A stretch of 64,000 bases of DNA from Vibrio spartinae (GTDB taxonomy: Bacteria > Pseudomonadota > Gammaproteobacteria > Enterobacterales > Vibrionaceae). The notes beneath the pieces are model-generated. The model had not been told where the DNA came from, did not search any database, and saw nothing but the letters and a program-made list of their open reading frames with translations. The translations under genes and the position numbers were made by a program. Shown piece after piece: positions 7,832-16,581 of the stretch. How positions within the stretch are numbered: the first letter of the stretch is position 1; each line of letters starts with the position of its first letter. Where the stretch lies: positions 611,001 through 675,000 of the forward strand of contig NZ_AP024907.1 of NCBI RefSeq assembly GCF_024347135.1, in the 5' to 3' direction.

Positions 7832-9334
7832 ATGGGTCAAAGCACAATGCGTTATTTTCTTGGGATTGATTCCGGTGGCACGGTTCTGAAAGCGGGTCTG
7901 TTTGATTGTCACGGACGTCAAATTGCGTTGTATCGTGAAAATACCCAAGTGATTCGTGAACAACAGGGCTGGATCGAACGGGATTTAACGCTGTATTGGC
8001 AAGAAGCCTGTCGCGCGATTCAAGGGGTGATCAAGCAGAGTGGCATCCGTCCGGCGCAGATTTGCGGTCTGAGTATTTCGGCACAGGGCAAAGGGCTCTA
8101 TTTGCTGGATAAACACGGACAAGCGTTGCGTCATGGCATTCTGTCGTCTGATTCCCGTTCTATCGAAATTGTCAGACAGTGGCAACAAGACGGCATTCCT
8201 CAGACGATTTACCCTCTGACCCGTCAGACTTTATGGACGGGGCATCCCGTGTCGATCCTGCGCTGGGTGAAAGAATATGAACCTGATATTTATGCGCAGA
8301 TCGGTGCGGTCTTGATGTCACACGACTATTTACGTTACCGCCTGACCGGCGAGATCCGGGCAGAGGTGACCAATATGTCGGAAAGTAATCTCTATCATGC
8401 TGACAAGCAACAGTACGATCCGGCACTCCTGTCGATATTTGGTATTGAAGAAGTTTGGCCGGCACTGCCTGAGTTGATTTATCCTGCAGAATGTTCCGGT
8501 ACGATCAACGAAGACGCTGCCCAAGCCACCGGATTAATGGTTGGCACACCGGTTTATGGTGGGTTATTCGATGTGGTTTCGACCGCGATCTGTTCCGGAA
8601 TTGATGCCGGGCAACCGATGCTGAATGCGGTGATGGGGACTTGGTCGGTGACTTCCGGGATCACGACCGATCTTGAAGATCACCCTGATGAGCAGTTTGT
8701 TTACGGACATTATGCGATGCCCGGTGCTTATATTGTCCATGAAGCCAGCCCGACATCAGCGAGCAACTATGAATGGTTCGCCCCTTATCTGGGGGGTGAA
8801 AAGATCGATCATCAGGAGAATGAGCGTCTAGTCAGCGCACTGGCGCCATTAGCCAGTGACGTGCTCTTTGTGCCTTTTCTGTATGGCTCTAACGCGGGGC
8901 TGGGGTTGAAAGGATCGTTATATGGATTGCAGGCTTATCACAGCAAAGCCCATCTCATTCAGGCGATCTGGTTGGGCATCTTGTTTTGTCATCATGTCCA
9001 TCTGCAAAAAATGTTACATCGTTTCCCTGAAACCCGTGTGTTACGGGTGACCGGCGGTACCACACAGTCACCGACCTGGATGCAGATGCTGGCCGATTTA
9101 ACCGGACTGATACTCGAAATTCCCGCAGTCGAGGAAACCGGCGCATTAGGGGCCGCTCTCGTCTCAATGGTTGGCAGTGGTACTTATCCCGATCTCGCCA
9201 CTGCATTGGCTGCCTCAGATATCCCGATAGAAACGGTTCATCCCAATCCTGATTTATATGACAGTTATCAAAGTCAGTATAAACGCTATCTACGCTATGT
9301 CGAAACGCTGAAAAATTTTGAGGAAATTGTATGA
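7832..9334 (+). CDS. lyxK: L-xylulose/3-keto-L-gulonate kinase LyxK
   Basis: FGGY-family carbohydrate kinase. In this pathway it is expected to phosphorylate 3-keto-L-gulonate to its 6-phosphate; the E. coli enzyme also acts on L-xylulose. Start chosen at 7832 (MGQSTMRYFLG) because GGAG lies at 7822-7825; product 500 residues against 498 in E. coli. The N-terminal phosphate loop is GIDSGGTVLKAGLFD (residues 11-25), SISAQGKGLYLLD follows, the probable catalytic base is Asp247 in GGLFDVVST, and ATP-side motifs include MGTWSVTSG and RVTGGTTQSPTW. The stop overlaps sgbH by ATGA. Confidence 0.93.
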   Translation: MGQSTMRYFLGIDSGGTVLKAGLFDCHGRQIALYRENTQVIREQQGWIERDLTLYWQEACRAIQGVIKQSGIRPAQICGLSISAQGKGLYLLDKHGQALRHGILSSDSRSIEIVRQWQQDGIPQTIYPLTRQTLWTGHPVSILRWVKEYEPDIYAQIGAVLMSHDYLRYRLTGEIRAEVTNMSESNLYHADKQQYDPALLSIFGIEEVWPALPELIYPAECSGTINEDAAQATGLMVGTPVYGGLFDVVSTAICSGIDAGQPMLNAVMGTWSVTSGITTDLEDHPDEQFVYGHYAMPGAYIVHEASPTSASNYEWFAPYLGGEKIDHQENERLVSALAPLASDVLFVPFLYGSNAGLGLKGSLYGLQAYHSKAHLIQAIWLGILFCHHVHLQKMLHRFPETRVLRVTGGTTQSPTWMQMLADLTGLILEIPAVEETGALGAALVSMVGSGTYPDLATALAASDIPIETVHPNPDLYDSYQSQYKRYLRYVETLKNFEEIV

Positions 9335-9981
9335 ACCCGACACAACCTTATTTGCAAATCGCACTGGATTCGACGGATCTGAGTACCGCCTTAAATGATG
9401 TTGATCATGTCGCGGATGTCGTCGATGTGATTGAAGTCGGTACGGTACTGGCTTTCTCAGAAGGTATGAGTGCGGTTAAGACGCTTCGGCAACACTATCC
9501 CCGACATATATTGGTGTGTGATATGAAGTTGCTTGATGCCGGAGAAACATTAGCGGAGATGGCATTTGCCAGCGGCGCGAACTGGATTACTGTCGGTGCG
9601 GCCGCACATATTGAAACCGTCCGCTCAGCTCAGCGGGTTGCGCAGCAATTTGACGGTGAAATTCAGATTGAACTGTTCGGACACTGGACAATTGAGGACG
9701 CGAAACTCTGGGTAGAAAGTGGTGTGACACAGGCGATTTATCACCGCTCCCGGGATGCACAGGCTGCCGGTGTGGGGTGGGGGGAGCATGATTTGATGCA
9801 AATGGAACAATTATCTGAGGTCGGGCTTGAACTCTCGATTACGGGTGGTATTGTTCCGGAAGATATTCATTTGTTTAAGAATATCCGTGCAAAATCGTTC
9901 ATCGCTGGACGCGCACTGTCAAACCAAGAGGGCAAAACCATTGCCCGTGAATTTCGCAAACAGATCAACCACTACTGGTAA
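9331..9981 (+). CDS. sgbH: 3-keto-L-gulonate-6-phosphate decarboxylase SgbH
   Basis: Magnesium-dependent decarboxylase of the orotidine-5'-phosphate decarboxylase suprafamily producing L-xylulose 5-phosphate and CO2. 216 residues (E. coli SgbH 220). The beta-barrel motifs are readable: ALD at 11-13, Glu35 in VIEVGT, the DxKxxD signature as Asp64-Lys66-Asp69, IELFGHW, and the phosphate-binding end LSITGGI and FIAGRAL. Translationally coupled to lyxK by an ATGA overlap. KGPDC and hexulose-phosphate synthase are close relatives; the neighbours decide for the former. Confidence 0.93.
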   Translation: MNPTQPYLQIALDSTDLSTALNDVDHVADVVDVIEVGTVLAFSEGMSAVKTLRQHYPRHILVCDMKLLDAGETLAEMAFASGANWITVGAAAHIETVRSAQRVAQQFDGEIQIELFGHWTIEDAKLWVESGVTQAIYHRSRDAQAAGVGWGEHDLMQMEQLSEVGLELSITGGIVPEDIHLFKNIRAKSFIAGRALSNQEGKTIAREFRKQINHYW

Positions 9982-9990
9982 GGTTTCTTT

Positions 9991-10030
9991 ATGAATGAGC
10001 AGGTAAAATCATGAGTGAGCAGGTAAAATC
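9991..10030 (+). repeat. 20-bp tandem duplication at the start of the iclR-type gene
   Basis: Two adjacent 20-bp units, 9991-10010 and 10011-10030, identical except for one base (ATGAATGAGC/ATGAGTGAGC, then AGGTAAAATC). Each contains an ATG. Because 20 is not a multiple of three, the first copy encodes only MNEQVKS and a stop, whose TGA overlaps the second ATG as ATGA. The second copy opens the regulator gene. Confidence 0.9.
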
Positions 10031-10775
10031 ATTGGTGAAGTCTATGGCTGTGCTGGAGTTTCTTAGCCACCACCCCGATGGGGTCGCGTTGCATGAAATT
10101 GCGCAGCAGACTGGCATCAACAAAACCTCGGCTTATCGTATGCTCAGTACTTTTGAGGCGTTGGGGTATGTCGCCCAACATTCAGCGTCGAAGAACTATC
10201 GGTTAACCTTAAAACTACTGCATATCGGTCATTCGGCTTTGAGTTCTGATGTGTTGTCTACGACTCGGCCGAAGCTGAATGAGCTGGTGAAAGACCTGAA
10301 TGAAACGATCAACTTTATTTCCCGTGAGGGGGATAAAATTGTGTTTCGGGATAAGCTGGAACCTCAGCATTCGCCTTTCAGAACCCGTACATTTGTCGGT
10401 ATGTATTCCGAAATGTATTGCACCGCTGCGGGAAAAGTCTTTCTGGCATTTTCAACGCAGGAAGACCAAGAGAATTACTGGCAGCGCAATGTCGGACTGA
10501 TTCAGAAGTTAACCGAAAATACCATTATCAACAAACCCCATTTTCTCGATGAGCTGAACAAGATCAGAGAACAGGGGTATGCGATTGACAATGAAGAAAA
10601 TGAAGCCGGGATTTCTTGTACTGCCGTGCCGATTTTTGACCGTTCAGGCTCACCGGCCTATGCCGTCAGCCTCTCAACACTCACACCCCGGTTAAGAAAT
10701 ATCGGACCGGATAACCTCGCGAAGAAGATCAAACAAACGACAGAAAAGATAGAACAAGAACTGTTTAAGCAGTGA
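10011..10775 (+). CDS. IclR-family transcriptional regulator (YiaJ-like, inside the operon)
   Basis: 254-residue DNA-binding regulator. The N-terminal winged helix-turn-helix is clear (AVLEFLSHHPDGVALHEIA, then GINKTSAYRML, residues about 10-50), followed by the IclR effector domain with MYCTAAGKVFLAF, the EQGYAIDNEENEAGI motif and ISCTAVPIFD. It lies between sgbH and sgbU, so it is probably part of the operon it controls, and it corresponds functionally to E. coli YiaJ, which sits divergently upstream. Its likely target is the palindrome at 2982-2998. The start at 10011 lies in a 20-bp duplication and could be coupled to a 7-codon upstream ORF. Confidence 0.88.
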   Translation: MSEQVKSLVKSMAVLEFLSHHPDGVALHEIAQQTGINKTSAYRMLSTFEALGYVAQHSASKNYRLTLKLLHIGHSALSSDVLSTTRPKLNELVKDLNETINFISREGDKIVFRDKLEPQHSPFRTRTFVGMYSEMYCTAAGKVFLAFSTQEDQENYWQRNVGLIQKLTENTIINKPHFLDELNKIREQGYAIDNEENEAGISCTAVPIFDRSGSPAYAVSLSTLTPRLRNIGPDNLAKKIKQTTEKIEQELFKQ

Positions 10776-10793
10776 TTGAAAAGGATACCAGCG

Positions 10794-11663
10794 ATGAACA
10801 ACCATACCCTCAAATCTCGCATCGGCTTATATGAAAAGGCGATGCCGGCAACGCTATCGTGGGAAGATCGTCTCAGAGAAGCGAAATCACTTGGCTTCGA
10901 TTTTGTCGAAATTTCTGTCGATGAAACCGACGCTCGGCAACAACGGCTGGACTGGGGAGATGATGAGATTGATCAGCTTCGTCAGCTCTGTTTTCAGTAC
11001 GACATACCATTACAAAGCATGTGTTTGAGTGCGCACCGTAAGTACCCATTTGGCTCTGAACATCCACAGGTTCGAGAAAAAGCCCGTGAGATTATGGAAA
11101 AAGCCATCAAACTAGCCTACCGACTGGGGATCCGGACCATTCAATTGGCTGGATACGATGTCTATTATGAGTCTCAATCAGTGCAGACCCACCAGCGTTT
11201 TATTGAAGGAATGCGTTGGGCCGCGAAGCTGGCAGAGCGGGCTGGCGTGATGTTGGCGGTTGAAATCATGGATACGCCCTATCTGAATTCGTTATCCAAA
11301 TTTGAAGTCTTAAAACGGGAAGTCCCGTCCCCTTATTTTATGGCTTATCCCGATGTCGGTAATATCACGGGCTGGAATCACGATGTTTGTACCGAGCTGA
11401 AACTGGCCCGGGATCATCTGGTGCAGATTCATCTCAAAGATACGCTGAAAGTGAAACACGGTTTTTCCGGGAAGTTTCGGGATTTGGTGATCGGTGAAGG
11501 CGAAGTTGATTTTCCGGCTATTTTTACGGCACTCAAAGAGATTCACTACGGTGCCCCGTTTGTGATCGAAATGTGGGCTCACGATGAGCACTGGCGAGAC
11601 AATATCATCACCGCCAAACAGCGTTTAACCGAGATGGCGCACAGCGTCGGGTTTGAGCTATAA
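10794..11663 (+). CDS. sgbU: L-xylulose-5-phosphate 3-epimerase SgbU (UlaE family)
   Basis: Converts L-xylulose 5-phosphate to L-ribulose 5-phosphate between SgbH and SgbE. AP-endonuclease-2-type TIM barrel. I take the ATG at 10794 since AAGGA is at 10781-10785; 289 residues (E. coli SgbU 286). Conserved stretches are GLYEKAMP, FDFVEISVDETD, SMCLSAHRKYPFGS, TIQLAGYDVYYE, and the metal-site motifs AVEIMDT, YPDVGN, HLKDT and FVIEMW. Last gene of the first operon, followed by a terminator at 11704. Confidence 0.93.
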   Translation: MNNHTLKSRIGLYEKAMPATLSWEDRLREAKSLGFDFVEISVDETDARQQRLDWGDDEIDQLRQLCFQYDIPLQSMCLSAHRKYPFGSEHPQVREKAREIMEKAIKLAYRLGIRTIQLAGYDVYYESQSVQTHQRFIEGMRWAAKLAERAGVMLAVEIMDTPYLNSLSKFEVLKREVPSPYFMAYPDVGNITGWNHDVCTELKLARDHLVQIHLKDTLKVKHGFSGKFRDLVIGEGEVDFPAIFTALKEIHYGAPFVIEMWAHDEHWRDNIITAKQRLTEMAHSVGFEL

Positions 11664-11703
11664 GCTGTTTTCTACTCGTTAGTTTTCCAGATTCAATTGC
11701 TGA

Positions 11704-11733
11704 TAAGGCGCGTGTCAACGCGCCTTATTTTTC
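11704..11733 (+). terminator. Rho-independent terminator after sgbU
   Basis: TAAGGCGCG (11704-11712) pairs with CGCGCCTTA (11719-11727) around a 6-base loop, followed by a T-rich tract. It ends the nine-gene diketogulonate operon. Confidence 0.88.
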
Positions 11734-11998
11734 ATTTCGATCCATGATGACCGTTGAGGGGGATCCTAAGCCGAAACAGGATTCGCAGCAAATGTGATCC
11801 AATTCACTTAAAGATCAAAAACAAACGACATCTCTATCAAATACAGATCTTGCTCACTTTTTGAACACAAAAAACACTATAACTTAATTTGGAATTTAAA
11901 AGAATATTATTCCACATTATGGAATTTAAGCGTGATTGATTACGTGATTGGCTGTGCGCTGATATCCCGCAAAACAGTCATATCATCATGAGGTATCT
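11734..11998 (+). promoter_or_regulatory. Promoter region of the ABC/lactonase operon with IclR-type palindrome (11909-11925)
   Basis: Spacer upstream of the second operon. A possible -10 TATAAC lies at 11878-11883 with only a weak -35. The 17-bp sequence ATTCCACATTATGGAAT (11909-11925) has perfect 6-bp half-sites ATTCCA/TGGAAT; compared with the site at 2982-2998 the differences are transitions at every position but one. A further TGGAAT half-site lies at 11890-11895. Placement just downstream of the possible -10 would suit repression. GAGG at 11990-11993 is the ribosome-binding site of the next gene. Confidence 0.55.
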
Positions 11999-13537
11999 AT
12001 GGAAGTGCTCAACAATCCACAAGGAAGCCTGCTCTCGATTGATCGGTTAACCAAGCGATTCTTTAATTTTATTGCATTGGAGTCCGCTTCTTTCCATGTT
12101 CATCCGGGACGTTGTGTGGCGTTACTTGGAGAAAATGGTGCCGGAAAGTCTACCTTGATTAAAACGCTGGCCGGTATTCATAAAAAAACCGCTGGTGAGA
12201 TTCGCTTTAAAGGGGAATCGATTGAGGATGCCGCGCATTTAGCGTCAGCCAATCAAGTTCCCATTGCTTTTATTCATCAGGATCTTGGCTTGATCGAATG
12301 GATGACGGTTGCGGAGAACATCGGTTTAACACTCGGTTTTCCGAAACGCTGGGGGATGATCAACTGGAAAGCCGCAGCAGAAAAAGCCCAGCAAGTTCTG
12401 GATTTAGTCGGATTAGATGTGAAAGCGTCTGAGCGCATTTTTAACTTAAGTGCGGCAGAAAAATCCTTACTGGCCATTGCCCGTGCCTTGGTCGCTGATG
12501 CGGAGGTTTTGATCTTAGATGAGCCGACGGCTTCTCTTGTTGCCAGTGATGTCGGCCGGATGTTTGAGGTTTTGAAACGTCTGAAAGCACAAGGGGTGGG
12601 GATGATTTATGTCTCCCATCGACTGGATGAGATTCATGATATTTGCGATGACGTTGTGGTGTTACGCGATGGGCGTTTAGTGGGGTCAGGGTTGGTCAGT
12701 GACTACACCATTGATGAGCTGGTCACTTTGATCGTCGGTTCGCAAAAAGAGATGAATTATCGTACGCCCCTCCAGCCGGAGCAGGATGATATTTTGCAAG
12801 TGCGCAATCTACAACTCGGTGATTTAGAGCCGTTTAATATGAGGTTGCGTCATGGCGAGCTGGTTGCTTTGGTTGGTCTGCGCAATGCCGGACAAGAAGC
12901 GATTGGGCAGGCGTTATTTGGGTGTCTCAATCTCAAGTCCGGTGAGGTGTTCATTCGCGGAGAAAAGGCCGATATCAGTTCACCGGCGAAGAGTATTCGT
13001 AGTGGATTTGCCATGGTGGCGGCTGATCGGGTCAAAGAGAGTATTTGCGGCTCAATGAGCGCGATGGAAAACCTCAATTTAAATCCGACCATCAATGGTG
13101 GCGGTTATCTGACCTTCCTGTCAAAGCCTCAAGAATATCGTCAGACTCTCGAGGCGATGAAGCAATATGACGTTCGCCCGATGGATCCTGACATTGCGAT
13201 CAGTTCGATGAGCGGCGGTAATCAGCAAAAAGTGATTCTGGCTCGCTGGTTCAATCTGAATAAGCCCATTGTCATTTTGGATAATCCAACGGCGGGTGTT
13301 GATATCGGTGCTCGTTCTGAAATCTATCGGATCATGCGTGAGTCAATTCGGCAGGGATTGTCTGTGATTGTCATTTCCAGTGACTTTGAAGAGGTGGTGA
13401 ATATCTCGAATCGGGCATTGGTGTTTAACCGGGGAAAAGTGGTGAAAGAGCTGACCGAACAGCAAGTGACGGTGGCGAATTTATTGAAGTATGCATCAGG
13501 TTCAAAAGTAGGAGAGGGCGAATATGGCGACGTCTAA
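11999..13537 (+). CDS. Sugar ABC transporter ATPase with two nucleotide-binding domains (RbsA/XylG type)
   Basis: 512-residue cytoplasmic ATPase of a CUT2-class importer. The first domain has Walker A GENGAGKS (about residue 44), a non-canonical signature NLSAAEKS and Walker B LILDEPTAS. The second has the degenerate Walker A of the class (GLRNAGQEAIG), a canonical SMSGGNQQK, and a Walker B reading ILDNPTAGVD where Asn replaces the usual catalytic Glu. It opens the second operon of the island and overlaps the permease gene by 14 bases. Substrate is not determined by sequence; context suggests an ascorbate-related lactone. Confidence 0.87.
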   Translation: MEVLNNPQGSLLSIDRLTKRFFNFIALESASFHVHPGRCVALLGENGAGKSTLIKTLAGIHKKTAGEIRFKGESIEDAAHLASANQVPIAFIHQDLGLIEWMTVAENIGLTLGFPKRWGMINWKAAAEKAQQVLDLVGLDVKASERIFNLSAAEKSLLAIARALVADAEVLILDEPTASLVASDVGRMFEVLKRLKAQGVGMIYVSHRLDEIHDICDDVVVLRDGRLVGSGLVSDYTIDELVTLIVGSQKEMNYRTPLQPEQDDILQVRNLQLGDLEPFNMRLRHGELVALVGLRNAGQEAIGQALFGCLNLKSGEVFIRGEKADISSPAKSIRSGFAMVAADRVKESICGSMSAMENLNLNPTINGGGYLTFLSKPQEYRQTLEAMKQYDVRPMDPDIAISSMSGGNQQKVILARWFNLNKPIVILDNPTAGVDIGARSEIYRIMRESIRQGLSVIVISSDFEEVVNISNRALVFNRGKVVKELTEQQVTVANLLKYASGSKVGEGEYGDV

Positions 13538-14561
13538 TATTAAATCGACCGCATTAGAGACGGAGGTCACTCTCTCTTCGGGGATTGGGAATTTCATCAC
13601 TCAGATTGCAATGCGTTATGGCCTATTACTATTAACGATATTTTTAATCCTGTTGTTTAGTCTGACGACCAACACCTTTTTTTCAATGCTGACGCTACAG
13701 GCCATTTTGAGTGAAAAGAGCGTTGTTGCCATTCTTGCTTTAGCAGCGATGGTGACCATGATCACCGGCAAAATGAACCTCAATGTTGGGTTTGGTGTCA
13801 CGTTCTGGCATGTCTTTGCCATTACGCTACAGCAACGGTATGGGTTCTCCTGGGAAGCTGCGGCATTGATTGTTGTGCTGTGCGGGTGTTTGTATGGTGC
13901 ATTTAACGGCATGTTGGTGGCGTTGGCTGATATTGACTCTTTCGTGGCAACGTTAGGCACCGGGACTGTCATTTATGCCGTGTCACTATGGCACACCGGT
14001 GGCCGTCAGATCGTCGGTGTATTGCCGGAGAATTTTTATCTGTTCAGCAGCTATGAAATTGTCGGCATTCCGATCATCGTGTTCTACCTGCTCGCTATCA
14101 CGCTACTGCTCTGGCTGGTGACTGAATATACCGCTTTAGGGCGCAAACTCTATGCCGTCGGTGCGAATCCGAATACTGCATCCTTAAATGGCATCAACAC
14201 AACCTCTTGTTACATTGGCGCTTACGTGGTCTCGGATGGGTTGATCGCTTTTGCCAGTGTGTTATTGGCCTCTCATATCGGGATCGGTTCTTCTTCGGTT
14301 GGTCAGGACTACATGTTACCGGCTCTGGTCGGCGCATTCTTAGGCTCAACCACATTTCGGGCCGGGCGGGTTAACGTCTGGGGGACCTTGATCGGGGTTT
14401 CTCTGGTCAGTGTCGGGATTTCAGGTCTTCAACAGTGGGGCACTCCATTCTTTGTCGAGCCGTTATTCAATGGCGCGATTCTCTTAATTTCCATCACTTT
14501 GGCTGGCTTTAGCCAAAAACGTAAACAAACAGCAACCAAAAATAATGTGAAGGTGAAATAA
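13524..14561 (+). CDS. Sugar ABC transporter permease (RbsC type)
   Basis: 345-residue inner-membrane permease of the BPD_transp_2 family with eight to ten hydrophobic segments. Family features are the LTTNTFFSMLTLQAILSEKS region near residue 50, ITGKMNLNVG (a variant of the usual GGIDLSVG), LGTGTVIYA, and TALGRKLYAVGANPNTASLNGIN. GGAGAGG (13511-13517) lies 6 bases before the ATG inside the ATPase gene. One permease gene implies a homodimer. Confidence 0.88.
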   Translation: MATSNIKSTALETEVTLSSGIGNFITQIAMRYGLLLLTIFLILLFSLTTNTFFSMLTLQAILSEKSVVAILALAAMVTMITGKMNLNVGFGVTFWHVFAITLQQRYGFSWEAAALIVVLCGCLYGAFNGMLVALADIDSFVATLGTGTVIYAVSLWHTGGRQIVGVLPENFYLFSSYEIVGIPIIVFYLLAITLLLWLVTEYTALGRKLYAVGANPNTASLNGINTTSCYIGAYVVSDGLIAFASVLLASHIGIGSSSVGQDYMLPALVGAFLGSTTFRAGRVNVWGTLIGVSLVSVGISGLQQWGTPFFVEPLFNGAILLISITLAGFSQKRKQTATKNNVKVK

Positions 14562-15676
14562 TGAAAAGACGAGTCAAAATACTAGCCATGGTGATCGGTG
14601 CTGCATTCACAACCCTACCAGTGCTTGCTGATGAAGCATCAGATTATGTTGAGATGGCAAAGCAGGTTGTCAAACAGGCATCAACCGATAGTGCTGCTGC
14701 CTTTTCACTCCCCGAAGGACCCGTTGCAGCCAAGGATAAGACGATTATTTTTATTGCTTCTGATCTGAAAAATAGTGGTGTTTTAGGTGTGATGAAAGGC
14801 TATCAGGAAGCAGCGAAAGCCATTGGCTGGCATGTGCGAGTGCTTGACGGGGCTGGTAGTGTGCCATCACAGTCATCTGCTCTGAAGCAAGCCATCGCGT
14901 TGCAGCCGGATGGGATTATCGTTGGTGGATTCACCCCCAATACGATGATTCCAACGCTGCGTCAGGCGCACAAGCTAGGCATTCGGATTGTCAGTTGGCA
15001 CGCCACTCCCGAGCCCGGGCCGATTGAGAAACTCTATATTGAAGATAACATCACCAGTTCGGCTGATGATGTTGCCAAAGTCTCAGCGATGTATGCGATT
15101 GCTAAGTCCAATGGTCATGCGCATGTCGTAATTTTGACCGATGGTTTATACAGTATCGCGGTACGTAAAGCGGACGTGATGAAATCTTATATTGAAAAAT
15201 GTACCGGATGCTCTGTGCTGAGCTATGAAGATACGCCACTGGCCAATACATCAGCGCGGATTCCGCCTCTCACATTCTCGCTGGTTCAGAAGTATGGTGA
15301 TAAGTATAACTATACGCTGGCAATCAATGACCTCTATTTCGACTACATGGCTCCGGCGCTTCGTTCACTGTCCGGTAAGAAAAAAGGGGAAGGCCCTTAT
15401 AATATCTCTGCCGGAGATGGCAGTGAATCTGCATTTGAGCGCATTCGTAATGGTAGTTTTCAGGTCGCAACTGTCGCTGAACCGTTAAACCTGCATGGAT
15501 GGCAGTTAGTCGATGAACTCAATCGATTGTTCCATGATCAACCCACCAGCGGTTATGTCACGCCGGCACACTTAGTCACGGCAGAGAATATTCATCAGTC
15601 AGGTGGGGATCGCAATTTATACGATCCGGAGAATGGCTATCGCGATTATTACAAAGCGTCTTGGAAAGTGAACTGA
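14561..15676 (+). CDS. Sugar ABC transporter periplasmic binding protein
   Basis: 371-residue periplasmic receptor of the type I (Peripla_BP_4, ribose-binding-like) fold for the ABC importer. A signal peptide of about 23 residues ends PVLA before DEASDY. Fold landmarks include IIFIASDLKNSGVLGVMKGYQEAAKAIG (two pieces, residues about 63-91), QSSALKQAIALQPDGIIVGG, GIRIVSWHA, and a late domain-crossing segment. Two Cys in KCTGCSV are an unusual CxxC. Its start shares one base with the permease stop (TAATG). It is longer than typical ribose-type receptors and does not betray a particular ligand. Confidence 0.85.
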   Translation: MKRRVKILAMVIGAAFTTLPVLADEASDYVEMAKQVVKQASTDSAAAFSLPEGPVAAKDKTIIFIASDLKNSGVLGVMKGYQEAAKAIGWHVRVLDGAGSVPSQSSALKQAIALQPDGIIVGGFTPNTMIPTLRQAHKLGIRIVSWHATPEPGPIEKLYIEDNITSSADDVAKVSAMYAIAKSNGHAHVVILTDGLYSIAVRKADVMKSYIEKCTGCSVLSYEDTPLANTSARIPPLTFSLVQKYGDKYNYTLAINDLYFDYMAPALRSLSGKKKGEGPYNISAGDGSESAFERIRNGSFQVATVAEPLNLHGWQLVDELNRLFHDQPTSGYVTPAHLVTAENIHQSGGDRNLYDPENGYRDYYKASWKVN

Positions 15677-15687
15677 GCGAGGTGAAT

Positions 15688-16572
15688 ATGTCTTTTGAAG
15701 CGGCTCTGTTGTCGCCACTGCATCAGGTCAGTGGCGGTCATATCTGGTGCGAGGGGGCTGCATGGTTGCAGCACTCTGGTCAACTGCTGTTTTCGGATGT
15801 AAAGAAGAATGCACTCTATCTTTATCACCCCGATTCTCACGTAACAGAACTCGTCACGGATTACTCACATTTTGCGAATGGTAATTACTCACTGGCTAAT
15901 GGTGATGTGGTGACATGCGAACACGGGCGGCGCTGTCTTTCTATTCGGCACAAAAACAATCTGGCACTCGCCAAGGTTTTGGTTGATAAGTATGATGGTA
16001 AACGGCTCAACTCACCGAATGATGTTGTTGAGCGTCGCTCGGATGGGACGATTTGGTTTACGGATCCGCCATACGGGATTATCAGTGATGCGGAGGGGTA
16101 TAAATCGGAGAGTCAGATAGTCGGGTGTTATATCTACTGTTATGATCCGAAGGATGATTCATTGACGATTGCATCGACCGATATTCAGCGACCCAATGGT
16201 CTGGTTTTTTCTCCCGATGAAACAACCCTGTATGTGGCGGATATGTCGATTGTTGATTTTCCAACGCAGGGGTTAAAACACTTGAAAGCCTTTGATGTAC
16301 ATGGAAAAGTGCTATCTCAAGGGCGTTTGGTTTATCAAGTGGAACACGGTATCCCTGACGGGATGACCATGGACCGTTTCGGAACGCTCTATTGCAGTTC
16401 GTCTGAGGGGGTTTTAGTGCTCAATCGTGAGATGGCGCTGGTGGGATGTATTCCCGTGCCTGAGACGGTTTCTAACTGTACGCTGAATCACGATGAAAGT
16501 ACGCTATATATCACGGCATCGACTTCGGTTTATGCTATCGATCTCAACTGCCAGACATTGGCAGAATTATAA
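15688..16572 (+). CDS. SMP-30/gluconolactonase-family lactonase
   Basis: 294-residue six-bladed beta-propeller, divalent-metal-dependent lactone hydrolase; no signal peptide, so cytoplasmic. All four metal ligands of the family can be read: Glu22 (WCEGAAW), Asn111 (LNSPNDVV), Asn170 (QRPNGLVF) and Asp224 (GIPDGMT). ATG at 15688 chosen for GAGG at 15679-15682; a TTG further upstream would overlap the previous gene. Sitting behind the ABC importer, it likely opens the lactone ring of the imported sugar; delactonising dehydro-L-ascorbate would give 2,3-diketo-L-gulonate, the substrate of DlgD. Substrate is inference. Confidence 0.88.
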   Translation: MSFEAALLSPLHQVSGGHIWCEGAAWLQHSGQLLFSDVKKNALYLYHPDSHVTELVTDYSHFANGNYSLANGDVVTCEHGRRCLSIRHKNNLALAKVLVDKYDGKRLNSPNDVVERRSDGTIWFTDPPYGIISDAEGYKSESQIVGCYIYCYDPKDDSLTIASTDIQRPNGLVFSPDETTLYVADMSIVDFPTQGLKHLKAFDVHGKVLSQGRLVYQVEHGIPDGMTMDRFGTLYCSSSEGVLVLNREMALVGCIPVPETVSNCTLNHDESTLYITASTSVYAIDLNCQTLAEL

Positions 16573-16581
16573 GGAATTATT

